From Nitrobacter sp051535215 (GTDB taxonomy: Bacteria; Pseudomonadota; Alphaproteobacteria; Rhizobiales; Xanthobacteraceae): 64,000 nt of DNA. Positions 34,596 through 44,077 of this stretch are shown here, one piece after another. The stretch covers positions 140,166 to 204,165 of the forward strand of contig NZ_JBPPLY010000005.1 of assembly GCF_051535215.1 (NCBI RefSeq), given 5' to 3'. Positions within the stretch are counted from its first letter, which is position 1, and the number at the start of each line of letters is the position of its first letter. A program made the translations under genes and the position numbers. The notes under the pieces were generated by a model. That model was not told the origin of the DNA, did not search any database, and worked only from the letters and a program-made list of their open reading frames with translations.

Positions 34596-36959
34596 TTATT
34601 TCGCCGGCTTCGCCTGACGCCGACGTAACCTCTCCGCAAAGGTGATCAGCCACATCGCCGTCGGCCGCAGGATCAGGAAGTCCGCGACCAGGGCGGCAAC
34701 CATGGCGAAGGCGCTGAGCCAGCCGAACAGGCGCAACGACGGCAGATCCGAGAACACCGTCACCACGAGGCCACACGCCAGTACCACGGTGGTCAGGATC
34801 AGCGCGGGTCCCATCAGCACCGTCGCGCGCTCAACCGCCTCCCCCGCGCTGACGCCCGGCTTGCTCTCGGATCGCAGGCGATTGAGGAAGTGAATGGTCG
34901 CACTGAGCCCGAGACCGAATGAAACCGTGAGCGCCACCACGCTCGCGAACTGCAGCCCCTCCCCGAGCGCCCACAGCACCGTGCCGGACAGCACGACCGG
35001 GAAGATCCCCGGCAGGATGCAGGCGAACATGACGACCACCGATCGGAACGCGAGCCCGATGAACACCGCGACCAGCGCGAACTCGATCGTCAGACCGTGG
35101 TTGAGCTTCTCGATCATGCTTGCGCTGTTGCGCGCGGCGATGGCAGACAGGCCGGTGACCGCGATTTCATAACCGGGATGCGCGTGTCTGACCGCGTCCA
35201 TGGCGTGGTCGAGTTTGTCCACCACCGGCAAAATCTGACTCGAATCGCGATCGGGCACGCGACCGGACACCACAACCGCCCTTTGATCTTCGGAGATAAA
35301 GCGGCGCACCAGATGCTTGGGAAGGACGTTGACATATTCCTTGAGCGTCGCCACGTCGTCGGTGTGGGCTTTCTCAGCAAGCCAGCGGCGCAAGGTCTCC
35401 AGCGACCAGACGTTGCCGACACCGGCCTGCTCCTCGACCAGCTTGTGAACCTCGGCGATGGTGGCAAGCGTCTGCGGCGAATACAGCGTTTCGCCCTTGG
35501 GAAATTCGATCAGGACGTCGATCGGATTGGCGCCGGTGAGTTTCGCGTCAAGGCGGCCGCTTGCCGCCACCGCCTGCTGCTTGTCCGGAACCTGATCCGC
35601 GAGCCGATAACGCGGCTCCAGATTGGCGTAGACCACTGCCAGCCCGCCGACCACCAGCAGGGCAAGCAGGCTGAAGAAGCCTGGATGTCCCACCATCCGC
35701 ACCGCGATCCAGGCGCAAAAGCGGCGCAGCGCCTGCACGCCTGCATCCCCGGTTTTGAACTTTTCCGAGAAGCGCTGCTCGTTGCGCACCAGAAGAACGC
35801 CGAACACCGGCACCAGCAACAGCACGGCGAGCAGCGCAATGATCGTCGCCAGCAAACCGGCCTCCCCGAAACTGCGGATCAGGTCCGAATTCGAGAACTG
35901 CAGCGCGATAAAGGAAATTCCCGCGGTCGCATGGGTGAGCACGCAGGCCGGGCCGACCACGAGGACCGCATTGCGGAACGCGGAATACTTGTCTTCGCCG
36001 GCAATCAGGCGGTCCCGCGCCGCGAACGTCAACTGCATCGAATCGGAGAAACTGATGACCATGATAAGCGGCGTCATCACGTTGAGAAACATGTTGAGGC
36101 TGAAATTGGCCCAGCCAAGCACGCCCAGCGCCAGCAGGATCGCAAGCAGCGGCGGAAACGCCGCGACGACCATGAAGGATACCTTGCGGAAAAACACGAT
36201 GGCTATCAGACAACCCGCCAGAATGCCGGCGACGTTGTAGATGATCCCGTCGCGTTCCACGGCGTTGCGGATCTCAAGCTGCATGACCGGCACGCCGGAA
36301 AGCTCTTTGGTGAGCCCGGTATCGGCGAGATCATCGTTCATGACCTTGCGGATCTGGCCGATCGTCGTTTTCAGCTGGTTGTCGCCGACGATGGACGGCT
36401 GCAGCGACAGCACCACCAGTGCGAGCGTACCGTCCTCTGACAACAGCTTGCCGCGAATGATCTCATTGGACTTCACGGTCTCGATGAATTTGTCGTAGTC
36501 AGCGCCTTGCGGCAATTCGGACGGAAACAGCGCCGCCGGCAGCTTGCCGGGTTCAGGAGCCTGACGCGCCGAGAACAACGAGATCAGACCGCGCACGCCG
36601 TCCACCAGTTGCAGGTCGGTGACCATATCCCGCAGCTTTTCAAGGTTGTCGCGCTGGAGCAGCGTCTTGCCCTCGACCACCACAAGCACGTCGAACTCTG
36701 TCGACGGGAAGCGCTTGGTCACTTCCTCGTACTGACGAAATTCCCGGGTGTCGGAGCGGAACAACTGGCTGAGCGAATCGTCGATCTTGATTCGGTGGAT
36801 TCCGAACAAGGCGCCGACGACCAAAGCCAGCAGGATGATGCAGGACAGACTCGGCGCTCGTACCGCGATCAGGCCGATCCGTTCGAGTCCGAAAGCGATG
36901 CTGGACGAGCGGCCGGTCGGAGCAACCGTATCGGCAGCATCCGGATTTCGCTCAAGCAT
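34596..36959 (-). CDS. RND/MMPL-family transporter, hopanoid-locus associated
   Basis: 787 residues with two RND-like halves: helix near 31-50, a periplasmic domain, helices about 225-390, helix about 410-430, a second periplasmic loop, helices about 625-775. It belongs to the MMPL/SSD-type transporter family but differs from HpnN in length and sequence. LLALGVLGWANFSLNMFLNVMTPLIMVISFSDSMQL is the fourth-to-fifth helix region; the second half repeats it as FASVVALTVSFGLGLSATIHFL. It would export a lipid or hydrophobic molecule. It lies 217 bases downstream of hpnP on the same strand, so a role with methylated hopanoids is plausible but unproven. Confidence 0.8.
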   Translation of the reverse strand: MLERNPDAADTVAPTGRSSSIAFGLERIGLIAVRAPSLSCIILLALVVGALFGIHRIKIDDSLSQLFRSDTREFRQYEEVTKRFPSTEFDVLVVVEGKTLLQRDNLEKLRDMVTDLQLVDGVRGLISLFSARQAPEPGKLPAALFPSELPQGADYDKFIETVKSNEIIRGKLLSEDGTLALVVLSLQPSIVGDNQLKTTIGQIRKVMNDDLADTGLTKELSGVPVMQLEIRNAVERDGIIYNVAGILAGCLIAIVFFRKVSFMVVAAFPPLLAILLALGVLGWANFSLNMFLNVMTPLIMVISFSDSMQLTFAARDRLIAGEDKYSAFRNAVLVVGPACVLTHATAGISFIALQFSNSDLIRSFGEAGLLATIIALLAVLLLVPVFGVLLVRNEQRFSEKFKTGDAGVQALRRFCAWIAVRMVGHPGFFSLLALLVVGGLAVVYANLEPRYRLADQVPDKQQAVAASGRLDAKLTGANPIDVLIEFPKGETLYSPQTLATIAEVHKLVEEQAGVGNVWSLETLRRWLAEKAHTDDVATLKEYVNVLPKHLVRRFISEDQRAVVVSGRVPDRDSSQILPVVDKLDHAMDAVRHAHPGYEIAVTGLSAIAARNSASMIEKLNHGLTIEFALVAVFIGLAFRSVVVMFACILPGIFPVVLSGTVLWALGEGLQFASVVALTVSFGLGLSATIHFLNRLRSESKPGVSAGEAVERATVLMGPALILTTVVLACGLVVTVFSDLPSLRLFGWLSAFAMVAALVADFLILRPTAMWLITFAERLRRRQAKPAK

Positions 36960-37176
36960 GCGCTGTCCCCGTCATGGCATTATGGTCTAGTGGAGTGAAT
37001 GTGACATTTGGAGCGAACCCGAAATCCGCTGGGCTATTCGCTTTAACCGTTGACCGCACGCATAAATTTCCGGCGCAAGGTTTAGCGGTTTCCCGGGTGG
37101 ACTACAAGCAACGGCAGTCGCCGCATTTACCCTCCCGCCGCCTGCATCCTATCCGGCCGACCGCCGTGATTCCCGT

Positions 37177-38760
37177 CTATTCCGCAGGAACGGAGGCTTC
37201 CTGCAACTTCAGCGAATAATAGGAGGCGTTGGTCTTACCGCGCGAGGCGGAGCGCGCGAACACGATGAGGTGATGGGCGACCAGGATCGAGCTGATGAGA
37301 TACTCGATCTCGCCACGCGCCAGCCGGCGCAGCGCGAATTTCCAGAATACGCGCTTGTAGTCGCCGCGTACACCGACCTTCCAGAAGATATGGCGCAACA
37401 TGGTCAGGCCGAGCCTGATATTGCGCCACGACCTCTGCTGAGGCGTGCGCGGTTGAATCCGCTTCGGATAGGTTTCGCGGATCTGGTACTCGTAGCGTTC
37501 CAGAACTTTCTCGGGTCGATAGGCACGGCCCATGCAGTCGCGCCACATTCCCACGACGTAGTCGTAGGGCAGACGGAAATCGACGTTGGAATCGCGGTTC
37601 TCGTCCTCGATCAGCCGATTTTCGCGCTCGAGGCGATCCCATAGCGGCGTCTTCGGCAGCGCCTGCAGGAGATTGATCGTCAGAAGCGGAATCTGCGACT
37701 GATCGATAAAGTCGAGCAGATGCCGCCCGGTCTCGGGCTTGTCGGTGTCGAGCCCGAGGATAATTCCCGACACCACCTCCATGCCGTAATCGTTCAGCGT
37801 CCTGATCGCTTCCATGATGGGAACCATCATGTTGTGATCCTTGTGCATCGCCTTCAGCGCCACCGGATCCGGTGTCTCGATTCCACAGAAGATGGTCGCG
37901 AAGAACGCCTCCCGCATTTGCGACAGGATTTCCGGGCGCTTGGCGATATTGAGCGTCGCTTCGCAGGAGAAGCGCAGGACATAACCGGTTTTCTTTTGCC
38001 ACGCGATCAGGTGCGGCAAAAGGTCCAGCGCAGCCTTGCGATTGCCGATGAAATTGTCGTCGACGAAATAGACCGAGCCGCTGATGCCGCACTCCAGCAG
38101 CTTGTCGAGCTCGCGGGTGATCTGTTCGGGAGTTTTGAGACGCGGATTGCGGCCGTAAAGACCCGGAATGTCGCAGAACTCGCACTGATAAGGGCAACCG
38201 CTGGAATACTGGATGCTGCCCAGGAAATAATGTTTGATATCGGCCAGCTCGTAGGCGGGGATCGGAAACTTGTCCATGGCCAGCCGATCGGCGGTCTTGA
38301 GCACGACCTGGCAGTCCGGCCGCGATGGATCGCGCGCCAGACGTCGGATCAGTTCGTCGGTGGCGTCACCGAGTTCGCCGACGTGAAGGTAGTCGAAGGA
38401 CGGGTAATAGTCGGGACAGGCACTGACCGAGGGGCCGCCGAGCGCGACAGGCAGATCAAAGGCGTGAGCGCGGTGGCAGATATCGTTCATCTGCTGGCGC
38501 TGGATGTGCATGCCGCTGACGAGCACGGCTTCGGCCCATTCGAAATCCTCGTCAGTGGCTGCGCGAATGTTCTCGTCGATGAAGCGGACTTTCCAGTCGG
38601 CGGGCAGATAGGCTGCGATCAGCAGAAGTCCCTGCGGCGGCATGAAGGCCTGTACGCCTGCGGTCAGGGGATAGGCATGCTCGAACGTGCCGAACGACGA
38701 CGTATAGCGGGGAAAGACGCAAAGAATGCGCCGAATGCCGTGTTGACCGATGCCCCTCAT
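37177..38760 (-). CDS. hpnP: HpnP, hopanoid C-2 methylase (B12-binding radical SAM)
   Basis: 527 residues with a strong GGGGAGG ribosome site. An N-terminal B12-binding-like domain (about 10-150) precedes a radical SAM core with C189-x3-C193-x2-C196 in SSGCPYQCEFCDIPG. A C-terminal DUF4070-type extension (about 380-510; RNIRLGLTMLRHIFWKVGVRGDY) marks the hopanoid methylase group. HpnP methylates the A ring at C-2 of hopanoids using SAM and a cobalamin. Location by the other hpn genes supports this name over other B12-radical SAM methylases. An EcfG-like promoter lies 38-62 bases upstream. Confidence 0.88.
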   Translation of the reverse strand: MRGIGQHGIRRILCVFPRYTSSFGTFEHAYPLTAGVQAFMPPQGLLLIAAYLPADWKVRFIDENIRAATDEDFEWAEAVLVSGMHIQRQQMNDICHRAHAFDLPVALGGPSVSACPDYYPSFDYLHVGELGDATDELIRRLARDPSRPDCQVVLKTADRLAMDKFPIPAYELADIKHYFLGSIQYSSGCPYQCEFCDIPGLYGRNPRLKTPEQITRELDKLLECGISGSVYFVDDNFIGNRKAALDLLPHLIAWQKKTGYVLRFSCEATLNIAKRPEILSQMREAFFATIFCGIETPDPVALKAMHKDHNMMVPIMEAIRTLNDYGMEVVSGIILGLDTDKPETGRHLLDFIDQSQIPLLTINLLQALPKTPLWDRLERENRLIEDENRDSNVDFRLPYDYVVGMWRDCMGRAYRPEKVLERYEYQIRETYPKRIQPRTPQQRSWRNIRLGLTMLRHIFWKVGVRGDYKRVFWKFALRRLARGEIEYLISSILVAHHLIVFARSASRGKTNASYYSLKLQEASVPAE

Positions 38761-38797
38761 CGCGCCTCCCCGTTGTGCAAATGTGGGAACTCTTACT

Positions 38798-38822
38798 AAC
38801 CTTCGACGCTTGCAATGGTTCC
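38798..38822 (-). promoter_or_regulatory. Sigma-EcfG-like promoter of hpnP
   Basis: On the minus strand GGAAC is followed by 17 bases and GTT (GGAAC-N16-GGTT, one mismatch to CGTT in the -10). The -10 ends 38 bases before the hpnP ATG, giving a leader of about 30 bases. In R. palustris TIE-1 hpnP is known to be controlled by EcfG, which supports the assignment. Confidence 0.72.
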
Positions 38823-38887
38823 TGATGCCGAGACCGCGTCTTCTGCTGTTGCCCGGTCACGGGGATCTACAGAACTTGCGAAGGGTT

Positions 38888-40237
38888 CTAAGTACGAACA
38901 ACGGGTTCGATACTCGCCGCGATTTCGAAAATCCGGCGATCCGAGCCGCCGGCCGCAGCCAACATCAAGCCCACCGGCGCCTCGCCCTCGCGATGACAGG
39001 GAAGCGAGATCGCGCAGCCGTCGACAGTGTTGATCAGCGCGCAGTTGCGCAGCGACAGCATGTTGGCTCTCGTGTAGACCGCATCGCTCGCAAGATCGGC
39101 GATCACCGGCGGCGTCATCGCCACCGTGGGCGCGACCAGCGCATCATACGGCGCGACGCGGCGTTCGAAGCCTGTCATGATCACGCGGCGCATGGCGAGC
39201 AGATCGACATAATCGGCGGCGCTGAGGCTTTCGCCGCGCCGGATGCGGCTGATGACACGGGGATCGTAGAGGTCCGCCTTTTTCGCGATCAGCGCGCGGT
39301 GCCAGGCCCAGCTTTCCGCCGCCGAAAATCCGCCGCCCACGTTCAGCGATGCGATATCGGCGAATTCGGGAACGGCCATGCGGTCGATTAAGACGCCAGC
39401 GCCGGCCAGCCGATCCAGCGCGCGCTCAAAGGCGCGCGCGACCGCGCTGTCCAGGTCGTCCAGCATCACCGTCGTCGGCACCACGAGCCGCAGCCCCTTT
39501 GCCGGACGCGGCGCAACCGGCACAATCGCTTCGTTCGCCAGCACCGCGTCCATAACCGCGCAGCAGCCGACCGAGCGCGCGATCGGCCCGTAGCTGTCCA
39601 GCGTGACCGACAACGGCACGCCGCCGTCGAGCGGTATGCGGCGCGCGGTCGGCTTGTAGCCCACGATGCCGCAATAGGCCGCCGGAATCCGGCATGAGCC
39701 GCCGGTGTCGGTACCGAGTGCGCCATGCGCCATGCCGTCCGTGACCGAGACCGCCGCGCCCGACGACGATCCGCCGGGCACGTGGCCGACGTCGCGCCGC
39801 CAGGGATTTTTCGGTGTGCCATAATGCGGATTGATGCCGAGTCCCGAATAGGCGAATTCGGTCATGTTGGTGCGCCCGATCACCACGAATCCGGCGCGGC
39901 GCAGGCGCGCCACGACCGCGGCATCGTTCGCTGCCGGAGGCCTATCGTCGAGCGCGCGGGAGCCGGCGCGCGACACCTGTCCCTTGATGTCGAACAGGTC
40001 CTTGATCGAAACCGGAATGCCGGCGAACGGAGACGGCGCGGCGTTGATCTCGCGCAATCTGTCCATGGCCTCGGCGGCGGCCATCGCGCCCTCCGCATCG
40101 ACATGGATGAACACCCGTGCGCCCTCGCCCGCTTTGTCGGCGATTTTCGCAAGGCACTCGTCGACGAGCTTGCGCGCCGAGGTGCGACCCGCCGCGAGGT
40201 CGGCGGCCAGCGTGGCCAGGGTCGGGTGATCGGGCAT
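38888..40237 (-). CDS. Amidase signature family enzyme
   Basis: 449 residues. The Ser-cisSer-Lys triad of amidase-signature enzymes is visible: the lysine in PVSIKDLFD (about 77-85), and serines in PGGSSSGAAVS and DTGGSCRIPAAYCGIVGYKP. It would hydrolyse an amide, releasing a carboxylate and ammonia or amine. Related proteins are annotated as GatA-like or indoleacetamide/mandelamide hydrolases, but no gatB or gatC is near and the substrate cannot be read. It follows ppc on the same strand with a 32-base gap, so the two may be co-transcribed. Confidence 0.85.
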   Translation of the reverse strand: MPDHPTLATLAADLAAGRTSARKLVDECLAKIADKAGEGARVFIHVDAEGAMAAAEAMDRLREINAAPSPFAGIPVSIKDLFDIKGQVSRAGSRALDDRPPAANDAAVVARLRRAGFVVIGRTNMTEFAYSGLGINPHYGTPKNPWRRDVGHVPGGSSSGAAVSVTDGMAHGALGTDTGGSCRIPAAYCGIVGYKPTARRIPLDGGVPLSVTLDSYGPIARSVGCCAVMDAVLANEAIVPVAPRPAKGLRLVVPTTVMLDDLDSAVARAFERALDRLAGAGVLIDRMAVPEFADIASLNVGGGFSAAESWAWHRALIAKKADLYDPRVISRIRRGESLSAADYVDLLAMRRVIMTGFERRVAPYDALVAPTVAMTPPVIADLASDAVYTRANMLSLRNCALINTVDGCAISLPCHREGEAPVGLMLAAAGGSDRRIFEIAASIEPVVRT

Positions 40238-40269
40238 GGCGAACCTCGCGAGACGAAAGCGATCGTATC

Positions 40270-43056
40270 TTAACCGCTATTGCGCAGGCCCGCTGAAATT
40301 CCGTTGATGGTGAGCTGGATGCCGCGCAGCACCTGCTCGTCGCCACCCTGCGCGCGATGGTCCTTCAACAATTCGACCTGCACATGGTTGAGCGGATCGA
40401 GATAGGGAAAGCGGTTGCGGATCGAACGCTCGAGCAGCGGATTGCCGGCGAGCAGCCGCTCCTGCCCCATGATGATGAGCAGCATGTCGATGGTGAGATG
40501 CCACTCGCGGCGAATGCGTCCGAAGATGGTCGCGCGCAGCGTCGCGTCGGGCACAAGATCGGCATAGCGTGACGCGATTGCGATCGAGCTTTTCGCGAGC
40601 ACCATATCCATGTTGGAAAGCAGCATGCGGAAGAACGGCCACTCGCCATAGAGTTCCTGCAAAAACGCCATGCCCTTGTCGGGATGATCCGCTATCCAGG
40701 ATTCCACAGCGCTGCCGAACCCGTACCAGCCCGGCAGCATCAGCCGACATTGCGCCCAACTGAACACCCACGGGATTGCCCGGAGGTCCTCGATCCGGCG
40801 CGTCTTTTTGCGCGAGGCCGGCCGGCTGCCGATATTCAACGTCGAGATCTCGTTGATAACAGTGGAGGCCCAGAAATAGTCCTCGAAGCCCGGCGTCTCG
40901 TAAACGAGGTTGCGGTAAGCTGCGAAAGCGCGCGACGACAGCGACTCCATGGCATCGAGATATTCAAGGCTCGGCGCGCTCTGCCGCGGCTGCAGCAGGC
41001 TTGCCTCCAGCGTCGCGGCGGCGAGGATCTCCAGATTGCTGCGGCCGACCTCGGCGTTGGAATATTTGCTGGAGATGATTTCACCCTGTTCGGTGATTCT
41101 GATCTGGCCGTTCACGGCGCCGCCCGGCTGGGCGAGGATGGCGTCGTAGCTCGGGCCGCCGCCGCGTCCGACCGATCCGCCCCTGCCGTGAAACAGGCGC
41201 AACCGCACATGGTGGCGCTCGAACACCTCGACGAGGCCGATCTCGGCTTTGTAAAGCTCCCATCCCGACGTGACGAAACCGCCATCCTTGTTGCTGTCGG
41301 AATAGCCGAGCATCACCTCCTGCAGGCCTCCGCGACTGTCCACCAGCGCCCGGTATTCCGGAAGCGACAGCAACCGATCCATGATGCCGGCGCAGGCCTG
41401 CAAGTCTTCGATGGTCTCGAACAGCGGCACGATGTTGATGGCACTGTGGCCGGCGGGATCGATGAGGTCGGCTTCCTTCAGCAGCAATGCGACCTCGAGC
41501 AGGTCGGAAACGCCCTCGCTCATCGAGACGATGCATTGAGGGATCGCGGCGGGACCGAACATCTCGTGCGCCTCCGCCGCGGCGTGGAACACCGCGAGTT
41601 CGCCCTGTGTCTCGTCGCTGTATGTGATGAAGGGCGATGTCAGCGGTCGCGCGCTGCGCAACTCCCGCAGCAGCACGACGATCCGCACCTCCTCGTCCAG
41701 GTTCAGATAAGAGGTGCCCGGCGCGGCGGCGTCCAGCAGTTCGGCGATGGTGCGCTCGTGAACGGTGGAGTTCTGCCGCAGGTCGAGACAGGCAAGATGA
41801 AAACCGAAACAGTCGGCGGCGCGGCGCAGATGGCGCAGCCGCCCCCGCGCGATCACCTCCAAGTTGTTCTCGGTCAGCGAGCGATGAAGAACATCGAGAT
41901 CGGCGCTGAATTCGGCGGCGCTCTCATAGGGTGGGGAATTGCCGTAGCGCGGGCGCAGCGTGTCCGCCTTCAGTTTCAGCGCCGTGGCCGATAGCCGCGC
42001 ATAGATGCCTGATAACGCCAGGCGGTAGGGTTCGCCACGCCGATGCGGCGAGGTGTCGGCCGACCGCTCAGCGAGAGCCCGCAGCTCCGGAGAGACATTT
42101 GTGAGATCGGCGGCAAGCGACAGTTCGCGGCCGAGTTCGTGCAGTTCGTCAAGGTAGTAGCGCAGGATCCGCGAGGCCTGCATCCGCAGGGTGCCGCGCA
42201 TGACATCCGCGGTCACGAACGGATTGCCGTCGCGATCGCCGCCGATCCAGCTTCCGATCCGCAGGAACGAGGCCATCTCGTGCGAGGCGCCGCCATCGCC
42301 ATCCTGCAGGCGATCTTCCAGCACGCAATGCAATCGTGGCACCTCGCGAAGGAAAGTATAATCGTAGAACGACAGCCCGTTGGCGACCTCATCGAGTACC
42401 GTAAGTTTTGTCCGCCGCAACAGATTGGTATGCCACAACGTCAGAACAGCGCGGCGCAACTGTTCCTCGCTGGCCTCGAATTCCTCCGGGGTGAGTTGCA
42501 TCCGGTCGCGCCGATCAAGCAGAGCAGCAACTTCCATCTCGCGGTCGATCGCGCTCTTGCGGCGAACCTCGGTCGGATGCGCCGTCAGCACGGGACTCAC
42601 CAAGGCGTTGTCGAAGAAAACCCGCAACTCGGCGCCGCTGAAACCCGCTAAGTGCGCGCGGGCGAGCGTGTAAGCCAGCCTGCCCTCATGCTGCACCCCG
42701 TCCACGAGGGTCTGGCTGCGCATCTGACGGATGTTGTTCTGATCTTCGGCGATATTGGCGAGATGCGAGAAATAGCTGAAGGCACGGACGACGAGCACGG
42801 TCTCGTCCGTCGACATGCCGTCAAGAATGGCCTCTAGTTCGCGCCGCGCCGGCTTGTCGTCGTCGCGGTGAAATCGGATCGAGGTCTGGCGGATGCGTTC
42901 GACCAGATCGAATACGGCTTCCCCTTCCTGATCGCGCACGGTATCGCCGAGAATGCGCCCAAGCAGCCGGATGTCGTCGCGCAGCCGCGCATCGAGTGCA
43001 GCGGAGTCAGATTCCGGCTGACCTGCACGAGGTAACGGCATGATCTGACTGGACAT
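40270..43056 (-). CDS. ppc: Phosphoenolpyruvate carboxylase
   Basis: 928 residues from ATG 43056, where AGGAG lies eight bases upstream; the extension to 43182 is unsupported. It carboxylates PEP with bicarbonate to oxaloacetate, an anaplerotic step in the cytosol. The catalytic His160 is in LTAHPTEVRRKS. The second signature is LGYSDSNKDGGF, and the third is LFHGRGGSVGRGGGP with the mobile-loop region. The C-terminus ends in GLRNSG rather than the common QNTG, a small variation of the conserved tail. Length is normal for bacterial PEPC. It heads a possible two-gene unit with the amidase. Confidence 0.95.
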   Translation of the reverse strand: MSSQIMPLPRAGQPESDSAALDARLRDDIRLLGRILGDTVRDQEGEAVFDLVERIRQTSIRFHRDDDKPARRELEAILDGMSTDETVLVVRAFSYFSHLANIAEDQNNIRQMRSQTLVDGVQHEGRLAYTLARAHLAGFSGAELRVFFDNALVSPVLTAHPTEVRRKSAIDREMEVAALLDRRDRMQLTPEEFEASEEQLRRAVLTLWHTNLLRRTKLTVLDEVANGLSFYDYTFLREVPRLHCVLEDRLQDGDGGASHEMASFLRIGSWIGGDRDGNPFVTADVMRGTLRMQASRILRYYLDELHELGRELSLAADLTNVSPELRALAERSADTSPHRRGEPYRLALSGIYARLSATALKLKADTLRPRYGNSPPYESAAEFSADLDVLHRSLTENNLEVIARGRLRHLRRAADCFGFHLACLDLRQNSTVHERTIAELLDAAAPGTSYLNLDEEVRIVVLLRELRSARPLTSPFITYSDETQGELAVFHAAAEAHEMFGPAAIPQCIVSMSEGVSDLLEVALLLKEADLIDPAGHSAINIVPLFETIEDLQACAGIMDRLLSLPEYRALVDSRGGLQEVMLGYSDSNKDGGFVTSGWELYKAEIGLVEVFERHHVRLRLFHGRGGSVGRGGGPSYDAILAQPGGAVNGQIRITEQGEIISSKYSNAEVGRSNLEILAAATLEASLLQPRQSAPSLEYLDAMESLSSRAFAAYRNLVYETPGFEDYFWASTVINEISTLNIGSRPASRKKTRRIEDLRAIPWVFSWAQCRLMLPGWYGFGSAVESWIADHPDKGMAFLQELYGEWPFFRMLLSNMDMVLAKSSIAIASRYADLVPDATLRATIFGRIRREWHLTIDMLLIIMGQERLLAGNPLLERSIRNRFPYLDPLNHVQVELLKDHRAQGGDEQVLRGIQLTINGISAGLRNSG

Positions 43057-43796
43057 CGCGTGCTCCTGAAACTCCGGGCCCTTCAGTCGCAATTTTCTTG
43101 CTGCGGCGCAAGAAACAGCAGTCGACGATGCACAAAAGATGAACGGCCACCTCCAGACAAATGCCGAACGATTTCCGGCCACTGGATCGATCGCCCTGCA
43201 TGCCGGACAACAATGCCATAAGACACGTATTCAGACATGATAAGCGCAATATTCTCGCATTTGTTGTTAACAATACTGATGCTTGTGTGCATTCGAGGTC
43301 AAAGTCAAACGCCGCTCCAAGCATTTCGCCGGGCTGGCTAACTCTGGCGGCTACGCGTCAGTGGGATCGTCACGGCACAGTCTCACGGCGCAGTCGGTAG
43401 CAGGATCGGCACACTTGCAGAGACGAGGCACAATTGCCGGGCACTCAGGAGCGGGCAACTCGATTTCGAGCGAAAGCTCTACCGCTTCGGCTGTTACCAC
43501 CAGTCGATGTTCGAGCGCAGCTGCCGGACAATGACGCGCATCGCCTGGCAGAGTCTGAACCGCGTTCAGCCGATGTCCGATTTCCTCGTTGAGAGCAAAT
43601 ACGTGGTGATCGAGCTTCCGACATAGCACGCGCGGCAAGGCGGCATTGCACCGACCGCCGAACGTCTCCGACTGTGTCCTAGATGATCTCTGTATAAACG
43701 CATGCATAACCCAGCCGGCAGTGGCGCAGCACTGATGGAGCGGCTATCCTCGCCAAGGCCGATCAATCGCAGTCATCTCAGAGGACGACCCCCTGC
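43057..43796. other. Long intergenic region, no supported gene
   Basis: About 740 bases between divergent ppc and ferredoxin genes. A plus-strand frame from about 43420 to 43626 is open for roughly 65 codons (ending VVIELPT, then TAG) but has no good start codon or family match. Minus-strand frames (for example 43351-43707) look like its shadow. It could be a decayed gene. No repeat, tRNA or terminator is apparent. Confidence 0.4.
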
Positions 43797-44006
43797 ATGT
43801 CTGGCACCCTCAAGATTCGCGTCGATCCGAACAAATGCCAAGGGAACGCACGATGCAAGTCGCTGGCGCCCGAACTGTTCAAACTCGACGAATGGGGCTA
43901 CGCCCACGAGATCGGCGATGGCACCGTCCCGGCCGGACTTGAGGACAAGGCGTGGCTCGCGCAGGCCAATTGCCCGGAAATCGCAATCGCGATCATCGAA
44001 GAATGA
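43797..44006 (+). CDS. Single-cluster ferredoxin with CX2NX2C motif
   Basis: 69 residues. The cluster ligands are C14, C20 and C59-P60; the residue between the first two cysteines where [4Fe-4S] ferredoxins have Cys is Asn17 (CQGNARC). This is the CX2?X2C(X)nCP class, usually [3Fe-4S] or unusual [4Fe-4S] ferredoxins that feed cytochrome P450s. The P450 gene begins 71 bases downstream with its own strong ribosome site, so this ferredoxin is very likely its direct electron donor. It is cytosolic. GAGG lies rather far (13 bases) upstream of the ATG. Confidence 0.9.
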   Translation: MSGTLKIRVDPNKCQGNARCKSLAPELFKLDEWGYAHEIGDGTVPAGLEDKAWLAQANCPEIAIAIIEE

Positions 44007-44077
44007 AATCGGATTTTAGCAGTTTTTAAGCGCCGTCGGTCAGGCGTAGAGACGCGACGATTGCCCGGAGGAATTCG

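Noticed and set aside
43351..43707. Possible gene upstream of the ferredoxin
   Set aside because: A plus-strand frame of about 65 codons lacks a start and any match; the minus-strand frame is likely its shadow. It might be a decayed gene, but I cannot support one.
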